Of a stretch of DNA of 64,000 nt, positions 36,094 through 49,108 are shown piece by piece (position 1 is the first letter of the stretch; every line of letters begins with the position of its first letter). The notes beneath the pieces are model-generated. The model did not search any database, was not told the origin of the DNA, and saw nothing but the letters and a program-made list of their open reading frames with translations. The stretch comes from Blastomussa wellsi (taxonomy: Eukaryota; Cnidaria; Anthozoa; Scleractinia; Plerogyridae). A program made the position numbers and the translations under genes. The DNA lies in contig OX393565.1 of the NCBI GenBank assembly GCA_947652115.1, positions 27,147,810 to 27,211,809 of the forward strand, read 5' to 3'.

Positions 36094-36247
36094 GTTTTCA
36101 CGTGACGTCACGGCGGCCATATTGGTGGACTAGAACAATAGACTTTCTCTCCTTTGGGATCTAAACTCTATTTTAATGCAAATTTTGCGCAGCAATTTTG
36201 TATTGTTTAGTCCACCAATATGGCCGCATTATCAAGCGAGTGAAAAC
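36094..36247. mobile_element. MITE with GGCGGCCATATTGGTGGAC arms
   Basis: gttttcac followed by gcggccatattggtggacta on the left is mirrored by tagtccaccaatatggccgc and gtgaaaac on the right, around about 70 bases of AT-rich spacer. The arms are about 35-40 bp with a few mismatches. Confidence 0.75.
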
Positions 36248-36724
36248 CACCTATTTGTAAGATGCTGCATGTCGACATGGCTAAAATCCCGCTCTCCCCT
36301 GCTACATTTTTCAGCAATCATTAAATATGCACAGAAAACACATTAGCTATTCTCTTTAAACCAGTTTAAATATTTACTGTACCTGTACCGAGTACAATTC
36401 ATGCCTTGGTGTTGTTGGGCAGCAAAGAACCAAACGTTTCTAGGCTGTAGAGAGAGACATCTCTATGAACTCTGTGAGGCTCAAGGAGTTACGTTATGGT
36501 TCGTGCATTTTGAAATTTTAGCCTTAATTTTTCCAATTCGTCATTTGCAATCTGTGTTAATCTTCTCCATCCTTAACCATGCTTGTTCCTTTTTGGTTTT
36601 GTTTCACCTCTTAGGTGCTTTTCTAGCAAAAGCACGGCTCGATTCCTTTCCAGGCGCGCCGAACGAACGAAGGCGCACTCATTCGTTCGCAGTTTCCTCC
36701 GTTCGTTCAGTCCTAACACAGAAT

Positions 36725-36726
<2 letters not shown>

Positions 36727-36796
<70 letters not shown>
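36727..36796. repeat. (AAT)n microsatellite
   Basis: About 23 uninterrupted aat triplets, followed by shorter runs at 36828-36850 and 37010-37078. The poly-Asn ORF over it is an artefact. Confidence 0.95.
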
Positions 36797-36819
36797 TTTT
36801 ACTTATTACAATATTTAAG

Positions 36820-36859
<40 letters not shown>

Positions 36860-37074
36860 AAAATTAAAACCTTTATTAACAATTCAAAGAAACTATTTAG
36901 TAACAATCAATTAAAAATTTAAAAAGCCTACAGTACTAAAAGCGAGATCTTTATAATAATTTTTTTTTAAAAAAAAAGCAAAATCTATTAGAGTCAACAT
37001 TATATTAATAATAACAATTATATTAATAATAACAATAATAATAATAATAATAATAACAATAATAATAATAATAA

Positions 37075-37325
37075 TTACTTAATTGACCACTCCCAAATGG
37101 GACTTTTCAGGGCCAATGTAAACAAACAAACAAACATTGTAAACAAACGTAACAAGGTTGGTAATCCCAACTGGCAGGAGGCAAACCAGTTGGCTATCTA
37201 CAAGCGCAGCCAAGGAGCTGAACTCGGGGCTACCGAGAACGACACCAGCTAGTGGTCAGAATGGACTTGAACCTGCGACTTACGGATCAAGTCCAACGCT
37301 CTAACCACTCGGTCACGTTGCCCTC
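37075..37325 (-). mobile_element. tRNA-derived SINE, second family
   Basis: Read on the minus strand, it starts ggcaacgtgaccgagtggtt followed by agagcgttggact. It then has a B-box region gcaggttcaagtcc, a body (ctcggtagccccgagttcag), and ends in an ATT-rich microsatellite tail. The head is tRNA-Leu-like, but the body is far too long for a tRNA and no acceptor stem closes, so it is a SINE. Confidence 0.75.
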
Positions 37326-37984
37326 ACATAAACAAATTTATTGTAAGAAAGCAGCATAAAATCATGTATGGGAATACAAAACAGTTGCTGTATATTTAAC
37401 TAATAGCTTTCTCCAACTTGTGAATTAATAAAAACAATGAAATGAGGATTTGTGGCCTCAAGTAAAGCTGTAGCCGTTGAGTGAAGAGATCGAACTCCAG
37501 ATTGACACACGAGCAAGGGGAAAATAAGGACTTTAAGTTTCCCTTTCTTGAGCCCAGAGCTATTATCTTTTATTAAACACTAACTATGGTACATTGCATT
37601 TTCTGAGCTTTGATTGGTTTAGAGGCAATGACATATGAGCTCATATACCATTGAACTACAAATATGGTGTGTGTACGCGTAAAAGAATGCATTTTTCGCA
37701 ATGTTTGTACAAAATTTTTGGGCGTTTTTAATAAAACAATTATTCCAATCGCGCTTGTCGGATATGAGATGGTTATAGCATCTACCATCTCATATCCAAC
37801 GCGCGCTCGTGGAATAATTGTTAAATATGTATAAATGGTGAGAATAGCCGGACAGGTCAGCAAAAATAGTCTGTTCTTATAAGTGCCTGTTAAAGCAGTA
37901 AAAGTGCGCAGATTATTCGTAGCTCTTTGTAAAACATAAGCAATTGTGTTTTTGCCATTAACATTTTGTTTCGTTACTCCGCAC

Positions 37985-38275
37985 TCTCGTCCCCATAGCC
38001 CTTTTCGTTTCTCTTAGCCGGCAGGGCCTTGGCACGAAAAACGAAGGGCTCTGGGGACATACGATTTTCAAAAAAAATCGATTTTTTTTATTGGCTGTTA
38101 AGAACAAACAAATCTTAAACGGAAGTCAAAATGTTCACCGGCCGCCTTATTACAACACACAACATGTAGAAACATCAATGCTATATACATGGAAATCCTA
38201 TGTCTCCAGAGCCCTTCGTTTTTCGTGCCAAGGCCCTGCCGGCTAAGAGAAACGAAAAGGGCTATGGGGACGAGA
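37985..38275. mobile_element. MITE with about 75-bp near-perfect inverted arms
   Basis: tctcgtccccatagcccttt, cgtttctcttagccggcagg and cacgaaaaacgaagggctct on the left are mirrored almost exactly at 38200-38275. About 130 bases of spacer lie between. The ends ctcgtcccc resemble those of the hairpins at 21885-21985 and 40763. Confidence 0.85.
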
Positions 38276-39003
38276 ATAGTTACTCCGTAGAAAAGCTTTG
38301 AGTCATAAAATGCAAGCCGTTGTGTGTTCTTGGTCGCCAAAAAGGGGATCATGGTTCCAGGAGTTCCAAGAGTGAGAACTGGGGAAGAGAATGCGGGCGA
38401 ATGCAACAGTCATGTCTTAACGCTCCCGTCCCTGGTAGGCAAGGACTAAAAGATGTCCAGCGTGCTTACTCGCTCGCTCACTCACTCACTCACTCACCCG
38501 CCAAAAGGGCGTCAGGCCAGCCCGGCGCTTAAAAAGCCAGGGGGTCTAACGTCAATGGGGACGTGACCATACTGCCCGGGCATCGGGCTTTCAGGGTGTA
38601 CCAATTTGGGCACCAATGGTCCAAACCCGGGGGATGTTGGTGGGGTAGGTAGAAAACATGACCTTTTAGCCGGAAAATGTTCTCGACAGGAAAGCCTACA
38701 TGGCCCCTGGGGCAAGCAAGGTGGGTGTTCATGCTAACTGGGGATGGGTTGGCTGGGATTGATTGATTGATTGATTGATTGGAAAATCCTGTGTTTTTGC
38801 TGGAAAATTCCTTGCCGGCCTCTGTGAGTTTGACTCGGTTTTGATCAGTTCAGTCATATTTTTATTTTTCATCTTAAAATCACCGTGAGGGGTAACGAAC
38901 ACGAATTTAACCTCAAAAAGATATGACGATCTATGTTAAACATAAGCCCGTTACACGAGCGAGTAACTTTATAGCTAAAGAAAGCCTGCTTGCAATGCAG
39001 TTG

Positions 39004-42000
39004 TCAGTTTGAACAAACTATCGCTGTGTAGTAAGCGGATATGAGCAGGATTATGATGGTTAGACACGACGAACCAAGGACAACGAAAGTGGGGATCTCT
39101 TCCATCACGCTCCGTACTCCGTATACTTGAACACCAAACTCCACCGTCAGATTGCAGAAGCTGAAACAGAAAAAATAACACAGTTACAAAATTTAAAACC
39201 CAGAGGAGCAGTGGTGATTTAAATGCTTTGTCACCAGTTCGCCGAAATCTCTTCACTTCTGCCCAATGAGCGGGAAAGCAATAAAACAACAAAAAAAAAA
39301 AAACGTGGCAACACGTTAAGTTAGCGCAAAAATATGAGTTGGATTCCTATACAGAGCCTTTAAATACTTGCAACGCAATTACCTGAAATAGCAAGGGTCT
39401 CGAAAAGATCGCACCCGCTTCCGCATATCGTGAGGTAAAGAGTAGGGTGCCTGTGGCAAACAGGGATGCGAGTACAATAATAGCGTGATTCAAATGTAAT
39501 GCAAGCCGTAATGAGGCAGATAGTGTGATAAGTTGGTAAATGTTTTCAACCATATTTATTGTAAGTATAGCCATTTCCACTTGAGTGTCGAAACTAATTC
39601 GCGTTTGCTTTGATTTGCATTACTATGCACATGGATTGGTTTAAAAATCTCGCGCCACTTTTTCAACCAATCAGAAGTAAAACCAAAAACAATTGTGACG
39701 CGCGCGCACGTTTTCCCGCGCTTCATGCCTATTACACTTATTTTGATTGGTTCACTGGATCGCTCGTGTCCATTGTGATTGGTTTTACTTTTTGCCTATT
39801 ACTCACTTGAAAATCGCTCTAATACCTGAAATCTGGATCGATAACTTTCAGCATGAAGACAAACGTGCCGACATCCTCCCAAACGATATGCGAGGAGGCT
39901 GCAGAACTGTTTAGGATCTCGTATGGTTCATCAAGATTAACTGCCATGGAACTATTTAAAAAGTCTTGAAAACAGCTCTGGTAATTCTGTTGAATAAAGG
40001 AGAAGAAAAATGCATGTTTATTAGGAGGTGGAATTAAAACAGTTTTTGGATTCGATGTGATCTCTTCCCTTTTATGTGGAAGTGTGAAAGTGTGCTCCAG
40101 GTTAAATGTGAAAAAGGAAATCCCACACTACTCCATTTTCATCGCAAAATTCTCAAACTCATTACTAACATTGATCACATTAAAAAAATCAATTTGGAAA
40201 TGTGAAGAGTGTTATTTGAATAAAAGATAAGATAAAGATTTTACGATTTTATTTCTTCGTTTCCTCCGCAGTTTCAGTTTGGATTGAGAAGAGCTATCAA
40301 ACACCGGGAGAGCGTTTCATCACATTTCCAAAACACTTCGAAGTTTGTCAAAAATATTCCGCTGCGCGTTGTATTTTCGAAATATGATGAAACCCTGTCC
40401 CTCATATCACAAACACAAACTAGGGATTCACACGCAGGCAGAATGAAAAGTTGAATAGTAGCATATTGTCACACACGTGGGTTTTATACACAGATAGGAC
40501 ACCCAATTAAGAAACAGTAGCGTTGCAGAAAAGTACTGCTTTATAGTGATTTTTAACCGAGGCGAGTAGCATCGAGCGTGCAAGAATATGATCAGCTGAA
40601 TGGTTCAATTATAATTCTATATTACAGTTGACTCCCGAATTTGTAAACCTCCAAGAGAGACTAAAATTAGTCCGAGAAATCGGGGGTAAAATTAGTGTTA
40701 AACTGAATAAAGCAAACACAAGGATAATCTAGAAATCGGGATTCTACTGTATTTGATTGACAACCTCGTTCCCAGGGTCTCTCATCTTCCCGCCCTCCCG
40801 GAGCGAGAGAGGAGAAGGCGGGAAGATGAGAGACCCTGGGAACCAGGACGTTTGTCAGTTCCCGCGATTTTGTGCAAAGTTCTACCTCTTTAGACCATGC
40901 TGATTCCATGCTTTCCACCTTCATAGTTTTGATCATCTTTTCCCAATTTTGTGCCTCAGTGATACACCTAGCCTAATTGAAAGAAAAATAAAAGAAATAC
41001 GGAAAGAGAGTTTTTGTTGCAACTTCGGGCACTAAAACTATTACAAGTGACCAAGTACTCCACTGGGTGCTATGTAAAACGGCCTCAAGGCAATCAGAGA
41101 TATGACTGCTTTTTTTCGGCTAATCGTAAGAAAACGTGAGTTACAATCGAATAGCTGGCTTTTCCCGCGCTTTCCCACCCGTGATCCCGCGCATTATGCG
41201 TTACACGTCAGTCCTTGTCCTTGCTTTCCCGCGCTAGCAGCTCGGTTACATATTTTCCCGCGCTAGTAGCCCGGTTACATATTTTCCCGCGCTAGCAGCC
41301 CGGTTACATATTTTCCCGTGCTAGCAGCTCGGTTACATTTTTTGCCGCCCTTTCCAATCGGTAATATTTTCCCGCGCTCGTAGCTCGGTTACATGTTTTC
41401 CCGCTGTTTCCTCCAGTTACGCGTTTTCCGCGCCTTTCACCGGTTATCCGTGTTTTCCTCTAGTTTTGTTTAGTTTATCTCGAACTTGCATAATTGGTCA
41501 CTGACGTGATCAGCTCTGAAAATTTCTTGAACTCTTTCTTTAATTTATACCTTATTGCATTACCGTCTTGTCGTAAACATCTTCTTAAACTGGCACCAAC
41601 AATAGTTAACGTTAAAACATTTTAGCATCAGATTAATTTATTTATTAATGACTTGACTGACCTCCTTCATGGTTGCACTGTACTTGAAGCCTGTTCGTCC
41701 ATGCTGTTCCCACATGACATAGTTCACATCCACTTCTTTTACAAACGTTTCTCCATCATATCTTAAAAAATTCCAGGTTATTTCTTATCTTACAAAATAA
41801 GTTAAACCGGAAAGCAAACTGTACTACTACTAACAAAGGTTGTGTTCCATCTATGTGTCAGCTGTGTGGGAGGGGGAGGAGGTGGTTTATGGTACAAGGT
41901 AGGGAGATTCGGTAAATCGCTTCACAGCGGAGCTTATCAAATTTGTCATTTGCTATTTGTCACTAATGTAAATGTATTCCTGCCAAACTTTTTCGAGTCA

Positions 42001-45000
42001 AAAGCGGAGATTTTTATCAGGGTTTACGAAGAGGACCCGATAATTTCCAAAGTCTTCCAAAGGTTCCGGAGGTCGTTCCGAACAATTCCGAATTTCTGGG
42101 TCCCAGTCCCTGGCTGTGTTTGTCAAACACAACGCCGTCAAAATGTCGTCCCAAGTACTTTGTCCTTTAAAAATCGGGAATTAGGGTGAAGTACTGACAT
42201 TCAGACGGAAATAGAAATTGTGTCAGTTGAGGCCGTAATATCACAAAAAAGGCGTGATAAATTGGTTTGCATGCGTGAGTAGGCGTGAGATCGATGATTT
42301 CAACCCACAGGGGTGATAAATAATGGTAATAGGACTAATCATACGAATGATTAAAGATTTGCTTGATCACGAGTATGATTACAAACATAATTGGACGACA
42401 CGAAGCCCTTTATCAATTAATCATAACTATAACAAAATTCGAGAAAAACTTGCGCAAAGCAAAACCTGTCACCCAACAGAGCTGCGTGCTATTAAGATCC
42501 AATGAAATTAGAGGTTCTACAGAGCTGCGACCTTAAACCTGTTGACAATTTATCATCACTGTGATAAAAAGAGATGGAGACCTTGTTATTGGACACTTTA
42601 GCTGTGCGCGCTCCAATTTGGTCAAAAATAGGGCGCTTTAAGAACCAATCAGATTCCAGAAGTTTGTTATAGTGATAGTAAATAAGTGTTTTAAGTTAAC
42701 ATTGTGGCTGAAAAGCCCTGTTGAAGGGAATCTCAATAAAGTGTGTAATACTATGTATGTATGTACATGTGATAACTTACAAGTCGATGACTGGTTTGAA
42801 TGGCTCATTACTCTGCACTGAAAAAGGACATCCAAGCTTGAAGAGGTCATATTCAACGGTCTAAATAAAGAAAATCCCTTAAAACATATGCTAGCCTAAC
42901 TTGAAACCTCACTTTGTTTGCTTCTAAAGACGTTTTAAAAATAGTTAAATTGTACAAAAGGAAAAACTCCAGAAAATCGAAGTTTTACCTCATCTGAAAC
43001 ATCACTATTTGCAAGGAAAACGCCTTTCCGCTTATACCTGCGAAAAAAGATAAAATATATTACCTTGATGAACCTATCAATGGCATGTTTGTAAGAGATT
43101 ATTTAAGAGAAACCAAATAACTAACCTTACCAATCCAGGTTACAAATTAGTAATTTCTTTTAATGAGTCATTAACAGCTGTGCCGGCTAGTCGTCAGCCA
43201 GCTGGACTCAGATACAGTGGTCTGGGTGTAAGCAGTGTCGATTGGTTGTGTTTTTGGCAAGACTTCTAATCCATCAATGGGTACTAGCAAATTTAATGTT
43301 GGGAGCACCCTGCCATGGACTAGAATTCCATCCAGACCCTGAGGAGGAAGTGGAAATACTCCTAGTCGCTTAATGTTGCAGAAAAAGCTACAGCTTGATG
43401 GAATTCTAGGCCAAAAGCTTAATTCATAACTGTGTTTGTTTATATGTATTATATTAAATTGTCTCTATCCCTGAAGCAGTGGTGATAAGAGCATAACTTG
43501 AACCAACCTCTTACCTTGGAATAACAAAGGAATAGTTTCCAAAACTTTCACAGCTGGTAGGTTTTCTGATCAAAAGAATCAAGAATCAAGATCATGATCA
43601 TTCTATACATGTTGATTGGTGTTTATGTCACAGTTAATATAGCCTACGTACTCAAGAAAACTGAAGTGTTCTCCTTGAAAGGCCTTTACTCACCCTCTGG
43701 GAATTATATGCCGGTTTAAAGGACATCCAACTGTGACATTAGTTTCCTTTAAATATGAAATACACAGCAAGTTGTAAAAACAGTTTGCCAGGACAGATAA
43801 AGGCTAAAGCAAAATAGGATTTATTCATTAGGTACTAGATAAAATATATGCGGGAGATCTGTATGGGCATTTATATTTATTTACATTTTACATTTACATC
43901 GTACTTGTGAAATGAAAACAATAAATTGAATGCAAAGTATTGTTATTCGATTCCACTGTGTGCTTTGCATTTTAATCAGTAGAGATCTGTATCAAAAGTT
44001 AATGAACACTAATTAGCTGAGCAGGAATTTGTATTAAAAGTTAATTCTACTCTTGATTTGTAATGGGCATTCATGTGACCGAAATAGTACCTTTTCATTG
44101 GATCTACTACTTTTGAATTATTAATGAATTTTACAAGAGATCACAGAACTATCTTTTGTACACTAACCAGAAGATGGGTTTCGAAGGGCTTAACAGATTC
44201 TTCTTGTTTTGCAGGCTTTTGGGGAAGGTAGTTAACAAATCCACACTACCTTTGCTAACCTCCCAGCTAATTAGCCTGTGCAGTCCATTAAACAATGTAT
44301 TTACACCGAAACGAGTTCAGACACTAAGTACCCAAAACAGCACACAATGAGAGTGGCTTAGTGAGTTGCAGAATACTGTTCCAGCCAGGGATACCTTGGC
44401 TTAATTGCTACTGGCTAATTTCTTGATAAAAACCTAGTTTACACTACACTAGTACTTACAGCTTTTAATGTGACACAAGTTTGATCCTCAGAAAATGCCT
44501 CAATCCTAAACAAAGCATCACTTGCTGTCTCACTTAACCTAAAGGACAAATGGGATCTCTACATTATCTGTAAGTACAAGTATTTGCATCCACTGAGTAA
44601 TTACAGCCAATTTCAATGCAGTGTGTAGACCTGGGATTTCAAGTGAACTAGTGATAAATGTATGCAGAGGGCTTGAAATTTAAGTTTTTATCTCTCTGAA
44701 GTTTCACTTATGTCCAGGAGTGAATGCAGGTATTGTTCAGTTACTACTTCATATTTGACAGGGTTATTTGCCATTTTCATATTACTTCATATTTGACAGC
44801 ATTATATGTGTTTTAGTGAACTTTTAACAATGAGGACACTTTGTGATCCTTGTCATAAGGAGCTTGCATGGACACGTCTGTGAAGGTTTAAAATGATTTA
44901 TTTATATATGAAAGATAAATTTTACCAAATTTGTTCAGGTGTAACACTTATTAACTTCGCTTTTGTGATGGCCTTAGGTGAATGATTGACTGGCAAATGA

Positions 45001-47370
45001 TGGTTTGAAAATCTTGGGTCTAGACACTACACTGAAATCGACTGTAATAACAGTGTTACCCGGTGTAGTTGTATTTCTTGTTTCGTTTCTGGTTTTCTTT
45101 TTCTCCAATGGAAACCGTCTAAAAGCAACAACAACAATCTTCAATTGCCTCACAACATAATTAGAGGAAAAAATATTTAGAGAAAATTAACAATACAGGT
45201 AATTGTGAAACTGGAGTCTAGGGGCTAAAATAACCGTAAGGTCCTTAGCCCCTAATTGCTTAATGATGTTGTAGTTCTAGAGACAGAGCAGTTATCACAG
45301 TAAATAATGTTTAACTTCTTTGTCTAAAGAAAATGTACTGAGGCCTTTCAGGTTATGACGAAATTATATTATATGATGCCACAGATATGCTGCCTGATTT
45401 TCTGCCTGATGTTTTCCAACATTTTCTGATACAAAATACCCATAGAGTGCATGGCTCAAATACCCATAGAGTGGCTCATATATAACTTGTAAAACTACTG
45501 CTGTATACTTGAGGCTCTACCTGTCAAAATATTCACTATTTCAAGATATTTTTTTTATTTCTGCAATTTCTTATTGCTACAATTAATTAATTACTTATTG
45601 ATACTTACAGCATTTCTGGAAATAACTCCTATGGCATGTATCTCTGATGTTTCCAAACTTGATAAAGTGAATGTTAAGTAATCCGTATTTGACAGGCCAC
45701 CCTGAAAAGAATATAAATATTTTTTTGTTGAAATGACCTCATAATGATAAAGGAATGATAGCTTCATAAGTTGCGGGGTGCCTCAAGGCTCAATCCTCGG
45801 CCCCCTACTATTCCTACTGTACATTAACGATCTCCCAAACTGTAACCTTCTATCAGATGTGGCGATGTACGCCGACGACACTAATCTTACGTTTGCCTCC
45901 AAAGACCCTGATGAGCTGTTTTCATCCCTGACTCACGATTTAGGTAATCTGAAACAATGGCTCGATTCTAACCGTCTAAGTCTTAATGTCCTCAAAACTA
46001 AGTGTCTGTTTACAGGTACAAGGCACAAAATCTCCTTGCTCCCTAGTGAACCTCACATATGCCTTGATGGGCATTCAATTGAACGAGTCAATAATTACAA
46101 ATGCCTAGGCGTTCAGGTTGATGAAACACTCTCGTGGGAAGCTCACATCTCCGAAGTCGTCGGTAAGGTTGCTAAAGTACTTGCTGCCCTGAGGAGACTA
46201 AGACCGATATGTCCCCAGAGTACCCTAGTCACAATTTACAAGTCACTGATTCTTCCGCATCTCGATTATTGCAGCGCTGTCTGGGGCTGCATCGGTAATG
46301 GCCTCAGCCAAAAACTAGAGAAACTACAAAACAGGGCTGCACGCATAATAACAGGTTCTAGTTGGGATACCAGATCTGCCCAGATTCTTCATGCCCTTAA
46401 ATGGAATAGCCTCGCTGACAGACGTGAAAAACAACTGAAATCTTTAATGTTCAAAACTGTAAATAACCTTGTACCCGAATACCTGTCTGATAAATTCGCC
46501 AGCGTTAATACCATCCACAGACATAATCTTCGAGGTGCGCAACATAACCTGTTTATTCCGCGTCCGAACACTGAGGCCCTCAAAAAGAGTTTTCGTTATA
46601 GGGGCGCAGTAACATGGAACAGTCTGTCAGCGGAGGCTAAGCAGGCCACTACTTTAGATAGTTTTTATTCCGCTATTGTACATTAGTAATTTCTTAACTT
46701 AGTTTAGCACTTAGTTTTTATGTACTAGGTTTAATGCGCACGGCTCTTTAGAAGACCACTTTTTAGTGATAAGGATCCCGTGGATAAATAAAGTTTATTA
46801 TTATTATTCATAAGTTGTGCTTCATTGGACTGTCTGTAAGTCTAATATTACTTACAATTAGTCGGTTGTCTTCCCAAGGCTCAGGAATAAGTTTAGCCCA
46901 TGCCTACACATAAAAAGAAAACGGCTAAGAATAAAAACTAAAGTTTCAAAGTATAATCTGAGCTCAAGCGCCAACCTGCTTTCCTTAGGTTAGCTATTAT
47001 TAGAGCTGGTAAATAAACATTAAAAGAATTCGTAAAACCTGAATCCCTACCTGTAATGTTTCTCCCTTGTCTAAGAAGTATGTTGGTTTGAAGTTGTGGA
47101 GCAGAGCGTTATGCTGAAGTAAACAAATAAAGTTGAAATACATTCAATTTTATAAGCTTAAATAGCTGGAGCAAAATAGTAACACAAGGTCTGACAACTT
47201 GCCATTAACTTTCATCGATCGACGTCGACCGAGATGATAATCTTGACGAGTTACAATGAACAAAAAACTGTTTCATATAGCCCACTGACCTTAGGACATT
47301 TTCCTTTTGCCAGATGAAGATTTATTAGAACTAGACTCGACAAAACGGTGGCCTGTCTCGACGTAGCCAT
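39004..47370 (-). CDS. CatSper auxiliary subunit epsilon/delta-like protein (short form)
   Basis: Exons: 47370-47290, 47113-47051, 46903-46856, 45701-45609, 44538-44460, 43746-43694, 43565-43515, 43037-42989, 42860-42781, 41761-41662, 40972-40886, 39986-39826 and 39160-39004 (TGA). Phases agree except 45609/44538. About 366 aa. A signal peptide ([18 protein letters not shown]) leads an ectodomain with the CatSper E/D blocks [49 protein letters not shown] and ENYQSCF. These are followed by [20 protein letters not shown] with FGVQVYGV, one membrane helix ([19 protein letters not shown]) and a tiny cytosolic tail. In animals with CatSper these subunits cap the pore-forming channel of the sperm flagellum. 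It is much shorter than human CATSPERE (~950 aa), lacking the large N-terminal propeller region. Homology was judged from memory of motifs, so epsilon versus delta is unresolved. A LINE sits in one intron. Confidence 0.75.
40763..40848. repeat. Perfect long hairpin in a CatSper-like intron
   Basis: cctcgttcccagggtctctc and atcttcccgccctcc are followed, after a short loop of gagcgagaga, by their reverse complement ggcgggaagatgagag and accctgggaaccagg. The arms are about 35-38 bp. Relatives lie near 21885-21985 and 22735-22770. Confidence 0.85.
41222..41410. repeat. 29-bp minisatellite
   Basis: Four clear copies of tattttcccgcgctagcagc followed by ccggttaca run from about 41222 to 41340. Diverged copies follow to about 41460. 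It lies in the intron between CatSper-like exons 41662 and 40972. Confidence 0.85.
43186..43420 (+). mobile_element. Degenerate SINE of the 20007 family
   Basis: The body matches the 20007 copy in order: ggcaagac, gggtactagcaaatttaatg, ctgccatggactagaattcc, atccag and ggaaatactcctagtcgctt. The tRNA-like head is worn (agccagctggactcagatac). It lies in a CatSper-like intron. Confidence 0.7.
45774..46806 (+). mobile_element. 5'-truncated LINE with 302-aa reverse transcriptase remnant
   Basis: The open frame begins in the middle of a reverse transcriptase ([20 protein letters not shown]) and carries the catalytic YADD box. It continues through [33 protein letters not shown] and [12 protein letters not shown] to a stop at 46684, with no internal stop. 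These are CR1/L2/Jockey-type C-terminal blocks. It ends with aaataaagtttattattatt. The 11-bp ttcataagttg occurs on both sides (45763-45773 and 46807-46817), a target-site duplication. The element is antisense in a CatSper-like intron. Without it and one duplication the intron would be only about 110 bp. The intact frame and clean duplication suggest a recent insertion. Confidence 0.9.
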
Positions 47371-47836
47371 GTTTTCGACACGACACGAGGATGTCAGCTG
47401 GGGAGTAGGGTAGGGATGGCATTGAAAAACCCAAGAACAAAAGAACCAGCGGGGCCGGATGCATGGGGTGCCTTATCTGGGTGAGCTTGCTTCCAAATGT
47501 TTCAAGTATTGTACCCACAGACGTCTACAATCATGGACTCACGGACTTCCTGATGGTCGTATATACGGGGCCGGCAAGGGCAAGTGATGTTTTAGCATTC
47601 TCCTCACGGATTTCACTCCGCATCATTTTTTAAACATATAATTTTCTGGCAATTATAACAGGAAGGCAAAGACTATCAAATGCTTTTTTTGGACTCAGTG
47701 TGAATGAAGTTTTACTTAGAAACACACATGCAGTTAAGAAATGCTGTAAAAAAATCTAGAGGAGCGTAAACAAATTCTTGCACAAGCCACGCCTACAATA
47801 TGATGCAGGAATGTATATGAAGAAAATCAGGCCCAT

Positions 47837-47935
47837 GGGGGGGGGGGGGGGGAGGGTGGGGGTGGTCCATGGACCAGGTCAATGAGGTTGTCCATGGACC
47901 GGGTCCACAGGGGTGGTCCATGGCCCTGGTTCCAT
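47837..47935. repeat. Poly-G tract and TCCATGGACC direct/inverted repeats
   Basis: A run of 16 G is followed by agggtgggggtgg, a potential G-quadruplex on the plus strand. Then tccatggacc, itself a near-palindrome around ccatgg, occurs three times with variants over 70 bases. Confidence 0.75.
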
Positions 47936-49108
47936 CTTTTGTTGACATTCTTGTCATTGGATTATTAAAATTGAAACATGGCAACTGGTTTTCCTTTCTT
48001 TTTGTTGAGCTACTTGTCATAGGAGTCATATTAAAATGTTGATATATTGAACATGAGCTCTTAGCAGTGGGGTAGGGAGGAATAAATGCAATAAAAAGTG
48101 TAAAAGGATTGCAAGATTTATCAATAAAAATGGCAAATAAATATTTTTTCAACAATTTTATTGGTACAAATACATCACAATATTGACAAGGGCGGATCCA
48201 GGGGGGCTTATTAGGGTAGCTAGCCACCCTCCATTTTGGCTCCTCCTCTACTTTTGTGACGGTGAATTTCTTTTTATCTGCTTTTTATTGTATTTTTATT
48301 TCAATCCATCCCCCTATATTCCTACATCCACTACTTATTGATCAGTCATACTAACATACACTACAATCTGCTTCACAAAAATCATGTAACATTAGGGTCA
48401 TAGCTTGACCAGGGGGTAGTAAAATAAAATAAAAAGCAATCAAATGAAAATTGAATGGTAAAATGGTCACCAAGATTCATAGGTTTTTTATTAGCAACGT
48501 TTAAACCAAACATAAATCTAATTATTAATTAACCTAACTCAGACGAAGGCCATTTCTTCATTTTAAACCTGCTTACGACAAAGGAATTTAAAAACGTCTG
48601 TTGTGATTGGTCTCCCTCTCTTAGACCTCAGCCAATCAAATCATGTGTCCCCATAGTCAATTGCTCCTCGCTAAGAGGGACAAGTGGCTTTGGGGACGAG
48701 AATGAGACACTCGCTAACGCCAATTTGCTTTCATAATTATTATAAATGTACTTGGGTTCGGGAATGTAGGTCGGCTCATGATGAATTAACGGCATGCCTA
48801 AGCATGTACATGTAACCTTTTCTCATTCATTATGGAATGGTTCAACAATTTTACTTGGCTTGCTAGACACAAGAAAAGGGGGAATGTAGAGAGTATTATA
48901 TCATAAGGCCTTCCTTATGTTTGCAGTGATAGCAGTAGCTGTATTAATCTAAACCGAGATTCTTTTATTTTGCAAGATCTGCACGGTCACAATTATTTTT
49001 AAGTATATCCTGATAGTTTTGTTTTTGACCGTTTATATAATCTGTGATCACAACTAAGGGAAGTTGGGAGCAAGGCTTGACATGCATTCCTTCACTGAAA
49101 GTTTCTCA

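Larger units (their letters stand above)
32263..39003. other. Non-coding region between the ABC transporter and CatSper-like genes
   Basis: No coding exon could be supported. An acceptor (cttacag) just upstream of the ABC start codon at 32266 implies a 5' UTR exon somewhere to the right. The region holds RFX X-box-like palindromes (32451, 33237, 33866), MITE-like inverted repeats (35608, 36094, 37985), an (AAT)n microsatellite, a tRNA-derived SINE and a (GATT)n tract near 38757. A TTTATT at 38861 may be the polyadenylation signal of the CatSper-like gene. Confidence 0.55.

Noticed and set aside
36401..36922. 173-aa ORF with poly-Asn
   Set aside because: Its tail is the (AAT)n microsatellite and the rest shows no family pattern or splice sites.
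37255..37325. Minus-strand tRNA-Leu gene
   Set aside because: Boxes A and B are present, but no closing acceptor stem is seen and a SINE body with ATT tail follows.
39393..39470. Possible extra CatSper-like exon between 39826 and 39160
   Set aside because: Direct joining of 39826 to 39160 gives the conserved DPDFSFCNL motif; including this segment would break it.
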